Assembly: GCF_002563715.1 (NCBI RefSeq)
Contig: NZ_PDJJ01000001.1
Span: 1,860,001-1,924,000 of the forward strand
Length of the DNA stretch: 64,000 nucleotides
From: Isoptericola jiangsuensis
GTDB lineage: Bacteria; Actinomycetota; Actinomycetes; Actinomycetales; Cellulomonadaceae
Reading direction: 5' to 3'
Position numbers and translations under genes: made by a program. Under the pieces are notes generated by a model. The model searched no databases and had not been told where the DNA came from. It saw only the letters and a list, made by a program, of their open reading frames with translations. Positions 27,321 through 37,098 of this stretch are shown one piece after another; the first letter of the stretch is position 1, and each line of letters begins with the position of its first letter.

Positions 27321-28301
27321 GTGACTTCCACCGCCCCCCACGACCCCGTGGTCGCCACCCCGCCCGCGAGTACCGGTCGCGCCCCTCAGGCCGTCACACC
27401 GGTGCGCCGCCGGCTCCCGAAGATCGGCACGGCCGACCGTGCGCACGACGTCGTCGTGGGCACCGTGCTTGTCCTGGCGATCGCAGCGATCCTCTATCCG
27501 CTGTACTTCATCGTCATCGCCTCGGTCAGCGAGCCGTCGGCGATCCTCAACGGCGACGTGTGGCTCTGGCCCCAGGGCTTCACCCTGGACGGATACGCCA
27601 GGATCCTCTCGGACCCCGGCATCCTGCGCGGGTTCGGCAACTCCCTGCTGTACACGACGCTGGCGACCCTGGTCAGCGTCACCGTGATCCTGTGCGGGGC
27701 CTACGCCCTGTCGCGCAAGGACCTCTACGGACGGAAGTTCTTCACGCTGCTGTTCATCATCACGATGTTCATCGACGGCGGCCTGATCGCCCGATACCTC
27801 GTCGTCCAGGACCTCGGCATGCTCAACACCATCTGGGCCGTGATCCTGCCCGGCGCCGTCGGAGTGTGGAACCTGATCATCGCCCGGTCTTTCTTCGAGA
27901 GCAACGTCCCGGACGAGCTCCGGGATGCCGCCCAGCTCGACGGGGCCAACGACTTCCGTTTCTTCGCTCGAATCGTCCTGCCGCTGTCGAAGCCGCTGAT
28001 CGCGCTCATGGTGATGATCCACCTGGTCGCGAACTGGAACGCGTTCTTCGATGCACTCATCTTCCTGGACGACGAACGCATGTACCCGCTCCAGCTCGTG
28101 CTGCGCAACGTGCTCATCCAATCCGAGGTGACGGCGGCCGGCGGCTCCGGAGCGCTCGACTCCTACGCCGCCGCCCAGCGCCTGGGGGAGCTGATCAAGT
28201 ACGGAATGATCGTCATCTCCTCAGCGCCGCTGCTCATCGCTCTGCCGTTCATGCAGAAGCACTTCACCAAGGGCGCGCTTCTCGGCGCCGTCAAGAGCTG
28301 A
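27321..28301 (+). CDS. ABC sugar transporter permease (CUT1, YtcP type)
   Basis: 326 residues from GTG 27321, eight bases after the first permease. Six or so membrane helices (VVVGTVLVLAIAAILYPLYF, LLYTTLATLVSVTVILCGAY, FFTLLFIITMF) and the EAA loop ELRDAAQLDGANDFRFFARIVLPL. C-terminal LPFMQKHFTKGALLGAVKS is typical of the YtcP/LplC subgroup. It forms the heterodimeric channel with the preceding gene. A 62-base gap leads to the binding protein. Confidence 0.93.
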   Translation: MTSTAPHDPVVATPPASTGRAPQAVTPVRRRLPKIGTADRAHDVVVGTVLVLAIAAILYPLYFIVIASVSEPSAILNGDVWLWPQGFTLDGYARILSDPGILRGFGNSLLYTTLATLVSVTVILCGAYALSRKDLYGRKFFTLLFIITMFIDGGLIARYLVVQDLGMLNTIWAVILPGAVGVWNLIIARSFFESNVPDELRDAAQLDGANDFRFFARIVLPLSKPLIALMVMIHLVANWNAFFDALIFLDDERMYPLQLVLRNVLIQSEVTAAGGSGALDSYAAAQRLGELIKYGMIVISSAPLLIALPFMQKHFTKGALLGAVKS

Positions 28302-28363
28302 CGCCCCTCGGTTCTTCTTTCCCACCAGACCAATCCCTTTCCGACACAGAACAAGGAAACCCG

Positions 28364-29971
28364 ATGAGACACCGTCGTTTTGTCATGCCCGTCACCCTGA
28401 CGCTCTCCGCCCTCACCCTTGCCGCGTGCTCCGGCGGCGGCGAGCCGGCCGAGGTCGCCGATGCCTCCGCGGACTTCGGCTTCCAGGCCGAAGGGCTGCC
28501 GATCGTCGAGGAGAACCTGACGCTCTCCTTCGGCGGCACGAAGTCCCCGCTCGCCCCCGACTACGCGACCATGGAACTGGTCCAGCAGTGGGAGCAGGAC
28601 ACCAACATCACCATCGACTGGCAGAACCTGCCCGACCAGGTCTTCCAGGAGAAGAAGAACCTGATGCTGGCCTCGGGCGAACTGCCCGACGCGCTGTACA
28701 ACACCGGGCTGACCGACGCGGAGGTCGTGCAGTACGGCAGCAACGGCACGCTGATCCCGCTCGAAGACCTCATCGAGGAGCACGCTCCGACGCTGTCGGC
28801 GATCCTCGCCGAGCGACCCGACATCCGTGCCGCCATCACCGCGTCCGACGGCCACATCTACACGCTGCCGTCAGTCGAGGAACTGGGCATCCTTCCGTAC
28901 CCGAACTTCCTGTTCATCAACAAGACCTGGCTGGACGAGCTCGGCCTGCCCATGCCGACCACCATCGACGAGTACCGCGACGCGCTGGCCGCGTTCGCCA
29001 CCCAGGACCCGAACGGCAACGGCAAGGCCGACGAGATCCCGCTGAGCTTCCGGCCCGACTCGTTCTGCGCGAACCCGTGGGACCTGATCACGGCCCTCGG
29101 AGGCCAGCCGGACAACAACGACCACCGCATCGTCGAGGACGGCACCGTCGAGTTCACCGCGAACACCGACGAGTACAAGGCCGGCGTGAAGGCCCTGGGG
29201 GAGTGGTATGCCGACGGGTTGATCGACCCCGAGTCGTTCTCCCAGGACGACGTCGCCTACCTCGCCAAGGGCAAGGCCGACACCCCGGTGCTCGGTTCCT
29301 TCTTCTGGTGGGAGCTCAAGGAGGTCGTCGGTGAGGACCGCGTCGACGACTATGCCCTGGTCGGTGTCCTGGAGGGCACGAACGGCCAGCGCCTGGCCAG
29401 CGTGACGAACAATCAGGAGATCAGCCGCGGGAAGTTCGCGATCACCCGGGCCAACGAGTACCCGGCGGCCACGATGCGCTGGGTCGACCGCATCTTCGAC
29501 CCCGTCATGTCCGCCCAGGCGTCCTGGGGGCCGATCGGTGTCACCCTCGAGGAGAACGCCGACGGCGTGCTCGTCCAGATCCCCGCCGCGGAGGGCGAGT
29601 CGGAGGGCGAACGCCGTCAGAAGGTCGCCCCGGGCGGTCCGGTCGTCACCACTCGCCAGGACTTCGTGGACGTCGTCGCCCCGGAGCCCCGCGCCGCCGA
29701 ACGGCAGGCGCTGGTCGAGGAGTACTACGCCCCCTTCCAGGCCAACGACATCTACCCGCCGGTGATGCTCTCCAACGACGAGCTCGAGCAGATCAACCTC
29801 GCGCAGGCGGACATCAACACGCTCGTCAAGGAGAAGTTCGCGACCTGGACCGTCGACGGCTCGATCGAGCAGGAGTGGGACGCGTACACGACCCAGCTCG
29901 ACGGACTCGGGATCGACGACGTGACCGGGATCTACCAGCAGGCCTACGACCGGTTCACCGCGGCCGGCTGA
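28364..29971 (+). CDS. Extracellular solute-binding lipoprotein, oligosaccharide type
   Basis: 535 residues from ATG 28364 with AAGGA upstream. Lipoprotein signal: MRHRRFVMPVTLTLSALTLAACSGGG, lipobox LAAC with Cys22. The mature domain is long, as in LplA/YtcQ-type binding proteins (TMELVQQWEQDTNITIDWQN, LMLASGELPDALY, PNFLFINKTWLDELGLPMPTTIDEY). An EF-hand-like calcium loop is seen in DPNGNGKADE. With the two permeases it should capture fructo-oligosaccharides released outside. Anchored to the outer face of the membrane. Confidence 0.93.
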   Translation: MRHRRFVMPVTLTLSALTLAACSGGGEPAEVADASADFGFQAEGLPIVEENLTLSFGGTKSPLAPDYATMELVQQWEQDTNITIDWQNLPDQVFQEKKNLMLASGELPDALYNTGLTDAEVVQYGSNGTLIPLEDLIEEHAPTLSAILAERPDIRAAITASDGHIYTLPSVEELGILPYPNFLFINKTWLDELGLPMPTTIDEYRDALAAFATQDPNGNGKADEIPLSFRPDSFCANPWDLITALGGQPDNNDHRIVEDGTVEFTANTDEYKAGVKALGEWYADGLIDPESFSQDDVAYLAKGKADTPVLGSFFWWELKEVVGEDRVDDYALVGVLEGTNGQRLASVTNNQEISRGKFAITRANEYPAATMRWVDRIFDPVMSAQASWGPIGVTLEENADGVLVQIPAAEGESEGERRQKVAPGGPVVTTRQDFVDVVAPEPRAAERQALVEEYYAPFQANDIYPPVMLSNDELEQINLAQADINTLVKEKFATWTVDGSIEQEWDAYTTQLDGLGIDDVTGIYQQAYDRFTAAG

Positions 29972-30037
29972 CGGCACGAGCGGGGTGGGGCGCGAGCCCC
30001 GCCCCGCACCACCCGCCCCAGGAGGATGAAAGCCCAC

Positions 30038-31444
30038 GTGACCACCACCGAGAACGCGGCTCCCGTCGAGACGTACACCGCCGCCGACCACCTGCGACCC
30101 GTCGCCCACTTCACGGCCCGGGACACGTGGCTCAACGACCCGAACGGCCTGCTCTTCCACGACGGCACCTGGCACCTCTTCTTCCAGAACAACCCCTTCG
30201 GCAGCGGCTGGGGCAACATCTCCTGGGGGCACGCGACGTCGCAGGACCTGGTCACCTGGGACCATCAGCCCGTCGCGATCGCAGCGACGCCGACCGAACA
30301 AGTCTTCTCCGGCAGTGCAGTCGTCGACGAGGCCAACACCTCCGGCTTCGGGGCCGCCGGGCAGACGCCGCTGGTCGCGATCTACACCAGCGCCTACACC
30401 GGTGAGCACCCGCGTGCGGGGATCCAGGCGCAGTCCCTGGCGTACAGCCTGGACGCCGGGACGACCTGGGAGCGCTACGCCCACAACCCTGTGCTCGACA
30501 TCGGCTCGACGGAGTTCCGGGACCCCAAGGTCTTCCGGTACGGCGGAGAAGCCGGCCACTGGGTGATGGTCGTCGTGGAGGCAACGGATCACCGGGTGGC
30601 GATCTACACCTCGTCCGATCTCATCGACTGGACCTTCGCCTCGCACTTCGGGCCGTGGGGCGCCACCGGCGGAGTGTGGGAGTGCCCTGACCTCTTCGAG
30701 CTCCCGGTCCGCGGCACCGACGTCCGCCGCTGGGTCATGGTCGTGAGCCTCAACCCCGGTGGTCCCGCCGGGGGCTCCGGGACCCAGTACTTCGTGGGCG
30801 ACTTCGACGGGTACGAGTTCGTACCCGACGACGATAAGGCGACGACCGACGGGCCGGACTGGCTGGACCACGGTCGGGACTACTACGCCGCCGTGTCCTT
30901 CTCCGGTGTGCCGGGCGGCCGCAGAGTCATGCTGGGATGGGCGTCGAACTGGGACTATGCCGGCGACACACCCACGGCTCCGTGGCGCTCGACCATGTCT
31001 CTGGCCCGTGAGGTCGACCTCGTCCGGTGGCCTGACGGACGCCCGCGGGTCGCGCAACGCCCGGTCCTGCCGGCAGATCCCCGCCCCGGCCTCGTCGTGC
31101 ATGACCTCGTGGTGCCGACCACGCCTGGCCGCCACACCGAGATCGAGCTGTCGACCCATGACGGCGACGACGTCGTGCGCGTCACCGTCGACGGGGACAG
31201 ACGCACGATCACCTGTGACCGGACCGCCTCGGGATCCGTCGACTTCCACGAGACCTTCGCCTCCGTGGACACCGTCCACCTCCCCGACGAGCCGCAGACC
31301 CACCTGCAGATCGTCCTCGACGGCTGCGTGCTGGAGCTCTACGCCGCCGACGGACGCGCGACCGTGACCCAGCTGGTGTTCCCGCGTGCGTCGCTGACCG
31401 AGATCGCAGTTCGCCAGGCCGACCCGGAGCCGACGGTCGCCTGA
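30038..31444 (+). CDS. Glycoside hydrolase family 32 beta-fructosidase, intracellular
   Basis: 468 residues from GTG 30038. ATG 30026 is in frame but directly abuts GGAGG, leaving no spacer. GH32 catalytic set is canonical: nucleophile D34 in WLNDPNG, transition-state stabiliser D162 in FRDPK, acid/base E215 in WECPDLF. The N-terminal five-bladed propeller is followed by a C-terminal beta-sandwich (from about residue 335). No signal peptide, so it acts in the cytoplasm on imported fructans, sucrose or kestose, releasing fructose for the PfkB kinase downstream. Exact substrate not readable. Confidence 0.93.
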   Translation: MTTTENAAPVETYTAADHLRPVAHFTARDTWLNDPNGLLFHDGTWHLFFQNNPFGSGWGNISWGHATSQDLVTWDHQPVAIAATPTEQVFSGSAVVDEANTSGFGAAGQTPLVAIYTSAYTGEHPRAGIQAQSLAYSLDAGTTWERYAHNPVLDIGSTEFRDPKVFRYGGEAGHWVMVVVEATDHRVAIYTSSDLIDWTFASHFGPWGATGGVWECPDLFELPVRGTDVRRWVMVVSLNPGGPAGGSGTQYFVGDFDGYEFVPDDDKATTDGPDWLDHGRDYYAAVSFSGVPGGRRVMLGWASNWDYAGDTPTAPWRSTMSLAREVDLVRWPDGRPRVAQRPVLPADPRPGLVVHDLVVPTTPGRHTEIELSTHDGDDVVRVTVDGDRRTITCDRTASGSVDFHETFASVDTVHLPDEPQTHLQIVLDGCVLELYAADGRATVTQLVFPRASLTEIAVRQADPEPTVA

Positions 31445-31504
31445 GGCCGCCAGCTTTCCACGCTTGCCCCCTTGCATGAACGACATCGAAGGAGATGCCT
31501 CGCC

Positions 31505-34500
31505 ATGTACCTGCCCCGTCGTCGACCACGAGGAGCGCTTGCCGCATCCTTGCTGGCGTTGACCCTGACCTCGACCGCGGTCCTCGTGGTGGCTCCGGCT
31601 GCTCGTGCGACAGCGCCCGTGATGATCGAGAACCCGAGTTTCGAGTCGGGCGACCTGACCGGATGGGACGTCGTCGAAGGCGACGCCTTCACCGATGCGT
31701 CCGTGTCCGACGCCACCGACTGGGGCTGGGGGTGCTGCTTCAACCCGGACGGCACCTACCACCTGTGGGGCGCCGCTGTGGGGGGCGACGCACCGACGGG
31801 ACGCCTGCGCTCCTCTGCATTCACCCTCGGCGGCATCGGGGAGATCAGCTTCCTGCTGGGCGGCGGGAACGACCCGGAGAACCTGTACGTGGCGCTCCAC
31901 CGAGCCTCCGACGGCGCCGAGCTCATGCGCGCGACCAACACCGCGTTCGCCGATTCGGAGAAGCTCAGCCGCGTGGTGTGGGACGCCTCGGCCCACCTGG
32001 GCGAGGAGCTCTACCTCGAGGTCGTCGACAACGTCTCAGGAGGTTGGGGCCACCTGAACCTCGACGACGTGCGCACGTTCACCGAGCAGTCGATCACGCA
32101 GGTCGTCAACCCCGGATTCGAGACCGGGGACCTGACCGGCTGGACCGCGACCGGGGAGGCTTTCACCGCAGACCAGGTCACGGACGCCACCGACTGGGGA
32201 TGGGGCGGCCCGTTCGGCCTGGACGGGACCTACCACCTGTGGGGTGCGAAGGACATGCCCGACTCGGCGATCGGCACCCTGACCTCCTCGACATTCACCC
32301 TCGCCGGGACCGGCGCGATCGAGTTCCTCATCGGCGGCGGCAACGATCCGGACAACCTGTACGTGGCGCTGCACCGCGCCTCGGACGACGCCGAGCTGAT
32401 GCGTGCCACGAATACGGCCTTCGCGGACTCCGAGAAGTACAGCCGTGTGCGCTGGGACGCGACCGCTCACCTCGGTGAGGAGCTCTACCTGCGGGTCGTG
32501 GACAGCGCGACCGGTGGCTGGGGCCACATCAACGTCGACGCGTTCGACACCACGGTCGACGTCCTGGGCCACGAGTTCGACAACGCCGGCTTCGAGTCCG
32601 GCACCCTGGACGGGTGGAGCGCCGACGGCGAGGCGTTCACCGCAGCCAACGTCAGCACCGCGACGACCACGCCCGGTGGTGAGCCGTTCGGCGCCGAGGG
32701 GACCTATCACCTGTGGGGCGGCGCGGACGGAGACGACAGCCTGACCGGAAGCCTGACCTCCCCCCGGTTCCTGGTCGGTGGCCGCGGCGAGGTCCGGCTC
32801 CTGCTCAGCGGCACCAGCGACCCCGACGTGTACGTCGCGGTGCACTCGGCCACCGACGACCAGGAGCTCGCACGCACGACGGTCGCCTCGACCGGGGACG
32901 TCTACGACGAAGCCGTGCTGGACGTGGGCGAGCACCTCGGTGAGGCCGTCTACCTGCGCCTGGTCGACGACTCCGCCAGCGGGCACCTCAACGTCGACGG
33001 GGTGCGCACGCTCGTCAACGACCCGATGCACTGGTCCTTCGACGAGACGTCGGGCACCAAGGCCCGCGACGACGGGTCGGGAACCGTCGACGACGTGGCC
33101 TACGTGTTCAACGACGCCAAGTACAAGCCGGACTCCGACCCGCTGTGGAGCGAGGGCGTCAAGGCCGGGTCGTTGCTGTTCGACGGCTACTCGACCTCCA
33201 TCCAGCGCGACGGGGCCACCGCCCTGACCCCGAGCAGCATCCTGAGCATCCAGGCCTGGGTCGCCCCGCGCTCCTACGAGTGGGGAGACCTCGGGCAGGC
33301 CTCGGCGATCATCAACCAGCACGACCCCGACGCCAAGACCGGGTACCTGCTCGGCATGTACCGCCACGGGGCCTGGGGGCTCGAGCTCGGCGACGGCATC
33401 GCCTGGCACTCGCTGCGCGCCCCGAAGGACGCCGTCCTGCCGACGTACGAGTGGAGCCACGTCGCCGCCACCTACGACGCTGCCTCGGGCGTCATGCGGC
33501 TCTACCTCAACGGGGAGCAGGTCGCGACCAAGGACATCGGCGCCGGGACCCGCATCCTCGCGGCAGACAACCAGCCACTGCTCATCGCACGGCACAACCA
33601 AGCAGCCGTCATCAACGGCACGTTCCACGCCAACTCCTGGAACGGCGCGATCGACGAGCTCACCGTGACCGACGAGCTCCTCAGCGTCGAGCAGGTCGCC
33701 GCCACCGCTGCCGAGGGCGGCGACACCTCCACCGACGACCTGCAGCCCGACCGGTCACGGTTCGACGGGGACCGCTACCGTCCCCAGTACCACTTCCTGC
33801 CGCCAGAGCACTGGATGAACGAACCGCACGCACCCATCTGGTTCGACGGCAAGTACCACATCTTCTACCAGCACAACCCGCAGGGCCCGTACTGGCACCA
33901 GATCCACTGGGGCCACGCCGTGAGCACCGACCTGGTCCACTGGGAAGACCTGCCCGTCGCGATCCCCCCGACCGAGCCCGTCACACCTGACGGGGTGTGG
34001 TCCGGCAGCGCGACGACCGACGCGGACGGCAACCCGGTGTTGTTCTACACCGCCGGCAACGACTCCACGGTCCCGAACCAGGCGACCGGACTCGCATGGC
34101 CGGTACCCGGCGCCGCGCAGAGCCCGCTGACCGAGTGGCGCCTCGAGCCGGAGCCCGTCACCGTCCAGGAGCCCGACCTGACCTCACCCGTCGGCACGCC
34201 GTGGTTCGGCCAGTTCCGCGACCCGTTCGTCTGGAAGGAGACCGCCGAGGACGGCAAGCCCATCTGGTACCAGCTCGTCGGATCCGGGATCGTCGACGGC
34301 GAGACCAAGGTCGGTGGCACGGCCCTGGTCTACACCTCCCGCGACCTCGTGAACTGGGAGTACCAGAACCCGCTGCTCATCGGCGACGCCCAGACGTATC
34401 CCAAGACCGGGACGGTGTGGGAGCTTCCAGTGCTGCTGCCGCTCGGTGAGCAGGACGGCGCCTCGAAGTACGTGTTCGTCGTCAACCCGTGGTTCGAGGG

Positions 34501-35854
34501 CTACGACGAGAACACCGCGAAGAACACCTACTACTGGGTCGGGGAGTGGGACCGCGACGCCCACATGTTCGTGCCCGACCACGAGGAGCCGCGGCTCTTC
34601 GACTACGGCGAGCACTTCACCGGACCCTCGGGGATGGTCGACCCCGAGGGCAGGTCGTTGCTGTTCACCATCACCCAGGACGGGCGCAGCGAGGACGAGC
34701 ACCACGACGCCGGCTGGGCGCACTCGATGGGGCTGCCGGTCGAGCTCACCCTCACCGACGACGGCGATGCCGGCCTCAAGCCGGTGGACGAGCTGCAGTC
34801 GCTGCGCTCGAAGAAGGTCCTCTCGGTCAAGAACAAGTCGGTCGAGCGCACCAACGCCACGCTCGACGACAAGCACGACACGTTCAGCGACCTGCTCGAG
34901 ATCGAGGCCGAGCTGCAGATCACCCCCAGCTCGAAGGACGGGGCAAGCACGGACGCCGGCCTCGAGGTGCGGCGTAGCAGCGACGGCACCGAACGCACCG
35001 CGCTCACCGTCGATCGCGAGGCCGACACTCTCACCCTCGACCGGAACCGCTCCAGCCTGGACCCCGACACCCGTAAGGGCGTCGACCAGGGCCCCCTCGA
35101 GGTCGGCGCCAACGGCAAGGTCACGATGCACGTCTACGTCGACCGCTCCGTCGTCGAAGCATTCGTCGACGACGAGAAGTCGATGACGACGCGCGTCTAC
35201 CCGACCCTCGCCGACTCCGTCGGGCTGCACGTCCTCGGCGGCTCCAATGTCAAGGTCAAGTCCCTCGAGGTCTGGAATCTGGACGGCGCCTACGGAAAGG
35301 TCACGCCGGCGCACTACGAGGAAGCGGCAGCAGTGCAGGACGCCAACGAGCTGACGAACGGCGACTTCGCCACGTGCGACCTCACCGGATGGACCGTCGT
35401 CGAGGGCGACGCCTACAGCGACGCCAACGTCACCGACGCCACCGACTGGGGTTGGGGTGGCCCGTTCCGCCAGGCCAACGCATGGGGCAGCGAGGACCGC
35501 TGCCACCTGTGGGGCTTCGACGAAGCGGTCGGAGACGACGCGACGGGTCGGCTGCGCTCGGATCCGTTCACCCTCGGTGGTGACGGCAGGATCGACCTGC
35601 TCACCGCAGGGGGGTACGACCTCGACAAGCTCTACGTCGCCCTCGTGCGTGCTGACAGCGGCGAGGTTCTCGCCAGGGTGACCGGCAACGCCAACGAGAC
35701 ACTGCGCGCCCAGTACAAGCGGCGAAACATCGACGCCTCGGCCTACATCGGCGAGGAGCTCTACGTCGAGATCGTGGACGAGGCCACCGGCGGCTTCGGA
35801 CACCTCAGCGTCGACGACATCAACGTCCCGGTCGACGAACCGTCGACGCCGTGA
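31505..35854 (+). CDS. Large secreted multidomain GH32 protein with Glu at the nucleophile position
   Basis: 1449 residues from ATG 31505, GAAGGAG upstream. Signal peptide to about residue 37. Three tandem galactose-binding-like modules (starts near NPSFESGDLTGW, NPGFETGDLTGW, NAGFESGTLDGW; each ends HLNLDDV-like) span about 40-505. Then a LamG/concanavalin-type domain (MHWSFDETSG to GAIDELTVTDELL), the GH32 propeller (RPQYHFLPPEHW onward) and beta-sandwich, and a fourth module at the C-terminus (NGDFATCDLTGW). The motif usually WMNDPNG is WMNEPHAP (E773); FRDP (D906) and WELP (E973) are kept. A homologous motif is known to me in some GH32 sequences. Probably fructan (levan/inulin) binding and cleavage or transfer outside the cell. 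Confidence 0.9.
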   Translation: MYLPRRRPRGALAASLLALTLTSTAVLVVAPAARATAPVMIENPSFESGDLTGWDVVEGDAFTDASVSDATDWGWGCCFNPDGTYHLWGAAVGGDAPTGRLRSSAFTLGGIGEISFLLGGGNDPENLYVALHRASDGAELMRATNTAFADSEKLSRVVWDASAHLGEELYLEVVDNVSGGWGHLNLDDVRTFTEQSITQVVNPGFETGDLTGWTATGEAFTADQVTDATDWGWGGPFGLDGTYHLWGAKDMPDSAIGTLTSSTFTLAGTGAIEFLIGGGNDPDNLYVALHRASDDAELMRATNTAFADSEKYSRVRWDATAHLGEELYLRVVDSATGGWGHINVDAFDTTVDVLGHEFDNAGFESGTLDGWSADGEAFTAANVSTATTTPGGEPFGAEGTYHLWGGADGDDSLTGSLTSPRFLVGGRGEVRLLLSGTSDPDVYVAVHSATDDQELARTTVASTGDVYDEAVLDVGEHLGEAVYLRLVDDSASGHLNVDGVRTLVNDPMHWSFDETSGTKARDDGSGTVDDVAYVFNDAKYKPDSDPLWSEGVKAGSLLFDGYSTSIQRDGATALTPSSILSIQAWVAPRSYEWGDLGQASAIINQHDPDAKTGYLLGMYRHGAWGLELGDGIAWHSLRAPKDAVLPTYEWSHVAATYDAASGVMRLYLNGEQVATKDIGAGTRILAADNQPLLIARHNQAAVINGTFHANSWNGAIDELTVTDELLSVEQVAATAAEGGDTSTDDLQPDRSRFDGDRYRPQYHFLPPEHWMNEPHAPIWFDGKYHIFYQHNPQGPYWHQIHWGHAVSTDLVHWEDLPVAIPPTEPVTPDGVWSGSATTDADGNPVLFYTAGNDSTVPNQATGLAWPVPGAAQSPLTEWRLEPEPVTVQEPDLTSPVGTPWFGQFRDPFVWKETAEDGKPIWYQLVGSGIVDGETKVGGTALVYTSRDLVNWEYQNPLLIGDAQTYPKTGTVWELPVLLPLGEQDGASKYVFVVNPWFEGYDENTAKNTYYWVGEWDRDAHMFVPDHEEPRLFDYGEHFTGPSGMVDPEGRSLLFTITQDGRSEDEHHDAGWAHSMGLPVELTLTDDGDAGLKPVDELQSLRSKKVLSVKNKSVERTNATLDDKHDTFSDLLEIEAELQITPSSKDGASTDAGLEVRRSSDGTERTALTVDREADTLTLDRNRSSLDPDTRKGVDQGPLEVGANGKVTMHVYVDRSVVEAFVDDEKSMTTRVYPTLADSVGLHVLGGSNVKVKSLEVWNLDGAYGKVTPAHYEEAAAVQDANELTNGDFATCDLTGWTVVEGDAYSDANVTDATDWGWGGPFRQANAWGSEDRCHLWGFDEAVGDDATGRLRSDPFTLGGDGRIDLLTAGGYDLDKLYVALVRADSGEVLARVTGNANETLRAQYKRRNIDASAYIGEELYVEIVDEATGGFGHLSVDDINVPVDEPSTP

Positions 35855-36015
35855 GCTGACCACGCCAGCGTGAGGAGGTCGGCCAGACCGACCAGGGCAC
35901 GGGTGCCCCGCAAGGGGTGCCCGTGCCTGTCCCGCCCGGCGTCGGGCTGGACGAGCGACCCAAGACCACGAACACCGGGCGAAGCAACCGCACGGTTCAC
36001 GACGGAGGAACGAAC

Positions 36016-36999
36016 GTGACGACCGCGACCATGCTGGAGCGCGCGCCCCAGGAACCGGAAGACGGGCACGTGCTCGTCGTCGGAGAGGCCCTCATCGACC
36101 AGGTGCACCGCGCCGACGCCACGGTGGACCAACACCCCGGTGGAAGCCTCGCCAACGTGGCCCTCACCCTCGGGCGTCTGGAGCGCGACGTGCGCCTCGC
36201 AACCTGGATCGCGGACGACGACCACGGCGAGGTGATCCGCAACTGGCTTCGCGGGGCAGGCGTCGCGCTCGTCCCGGGCAGTACGGCGGCGGCCGCGACG
36301 AGCGTGGCCACGGCACACCTCGACGAGCACGGTGCTGCCACCTACGACTTCGACCTCGAGTGGCGTGTACCGCGGGCAACCCGCGCCGAAGGAGCGCTCG
36401 CCGTCCACACCGGCTCGATCGCCGCGCTGATCGAGCCCGGAGCCACCCAGGTGCGGCAGCTCCTCATCAGCGCACGGGCGGACGCCACCCTCACCTACGA
36501 CCCGAACGTGCGACCCGCACTCATGGGCGACCCGGCCGATGCAAGGACCCGGGTCGAGGAGCTCATCGCCCTCGCCGACGTCGTCAAGGTCAGTGACGAG
36601 GACATCGCTTGGCTCGCGCCAGGAGTCGAACCCGCCGAAATCGCGAGCGCGTGGCTCGCCCTCGGTCCGGCGCTCGTCGTCGTCACGCTCGGCGGCGAAG
36701 AGGCGCTCGCGGTGAGCAGCAACGGACAGCAGCGGGTGGCAGCGCCACCGACGACGGTCGTGGACACCGTCGGTGCCGGGGACTCCTTCATGGGCGCACT
36801 GCTCGACGGGTTGTGGCAAGCAGGCTTGCTCGGCGGCGATCGCCGTGACGCACTGCGCGGGATCGACGACGGCGCGCTGGTGGCCCTGCTTGAGCGCTGC
36901 GTCGCGGTCGCAGCGGTCACCGTCTCGCGCGCAGGAGCGAACCCCCCGCACCGCACGGAGTTGACGAGAAGGGTCGGGCCGAGGCGCTGTGCCGATTGA
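36016..36999 (+). CDS. PfkB-family carbohydrate kinase, probable fructokinase
   Basis: 327 residues from GTG 36016, with GGAGGA six bases upstream. N-terminal VLVVGEALIDQVHR and the PGGSLANVALTLGRL substrate loop, C-terminal DTVGAGDSFMGALLDG with catalytic base D256, are the PfkB signatures. Placed last in the fructan locus, it most likely phosphorylates fructose released by GH32 enzymes. Length is normal. A 161-base gap after the secreted GH32 gene could hold a separate promoter. Confidence 0.9.
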   Translation: MTTATMLERAPQEPEDGHVLVVGEALIDQVHRADATVDQHPGGSLANVALTLGRLERDVRLATWIADDDHGEVIRNWLRGAGVALVPGSTAAAATSVATAHLDEHGAATYDFDLEWRVPRATRAEGALAVHTGSIAALIEPGATQVRQLLISARADATLTYDPNVRPALMGDPADARTRVEELIALADVVKVSDEDIAWLAPGVEPAEIASAWLALGPALVVVTLGGEEALAVSSNGQQRVAAPPTTVVDTVGAGDSFMGALLDGLWQAGLLGGDRRDALRGIDDGALVALLERCVAVAAVTVSRAGANPPHRTELTRRVGPRRCAD

Positions 37000-37015
37000 G
37001 GCGCGTCCTTCGGCG

Positions 37016-37044
37016 TTGACGCAACCATGTAGCGGAGATATGCT
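37016..37044 (+). promoter_or_regulatory. Promoter of the TetR gene
   Basis: TTGACG at 37016-37021 and TATGCT at 37039-37044, spacing 17. The first operator palindrome overlaps the -10 box, so binding there would block RNA polymerase. Confidence 0.65.
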
Positions 37045-37075
37045 CCGTTTAATTCGGATACGGAGACCGTCTCCG
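37033..37075. promoter_or_regulatory. Twin TetR operators
   Basis: Two palindromes with the same CGGAG-N5-CTCCG plan: 37033-37047 (spacer ATATG) and 37061-37075 (spacer ACCGT). Centres are 28 bases apart, on similar faces of the helix. They lie directly upstream of the TetR gene and over its -10 box, a standard layout for autorepression by one TetR dimer per site. Confidence 0.7.
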
Positions 37076-37098
37076 CTAGATCGGCAGGGGGCGTGGTG

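Noticed and set aside
28871-31996. 1041-codon open frame on the minus strand
   Set aside because: It lies opposite the well-supported binding-protein and GH32 genes; length comes from GC bias at third positions.
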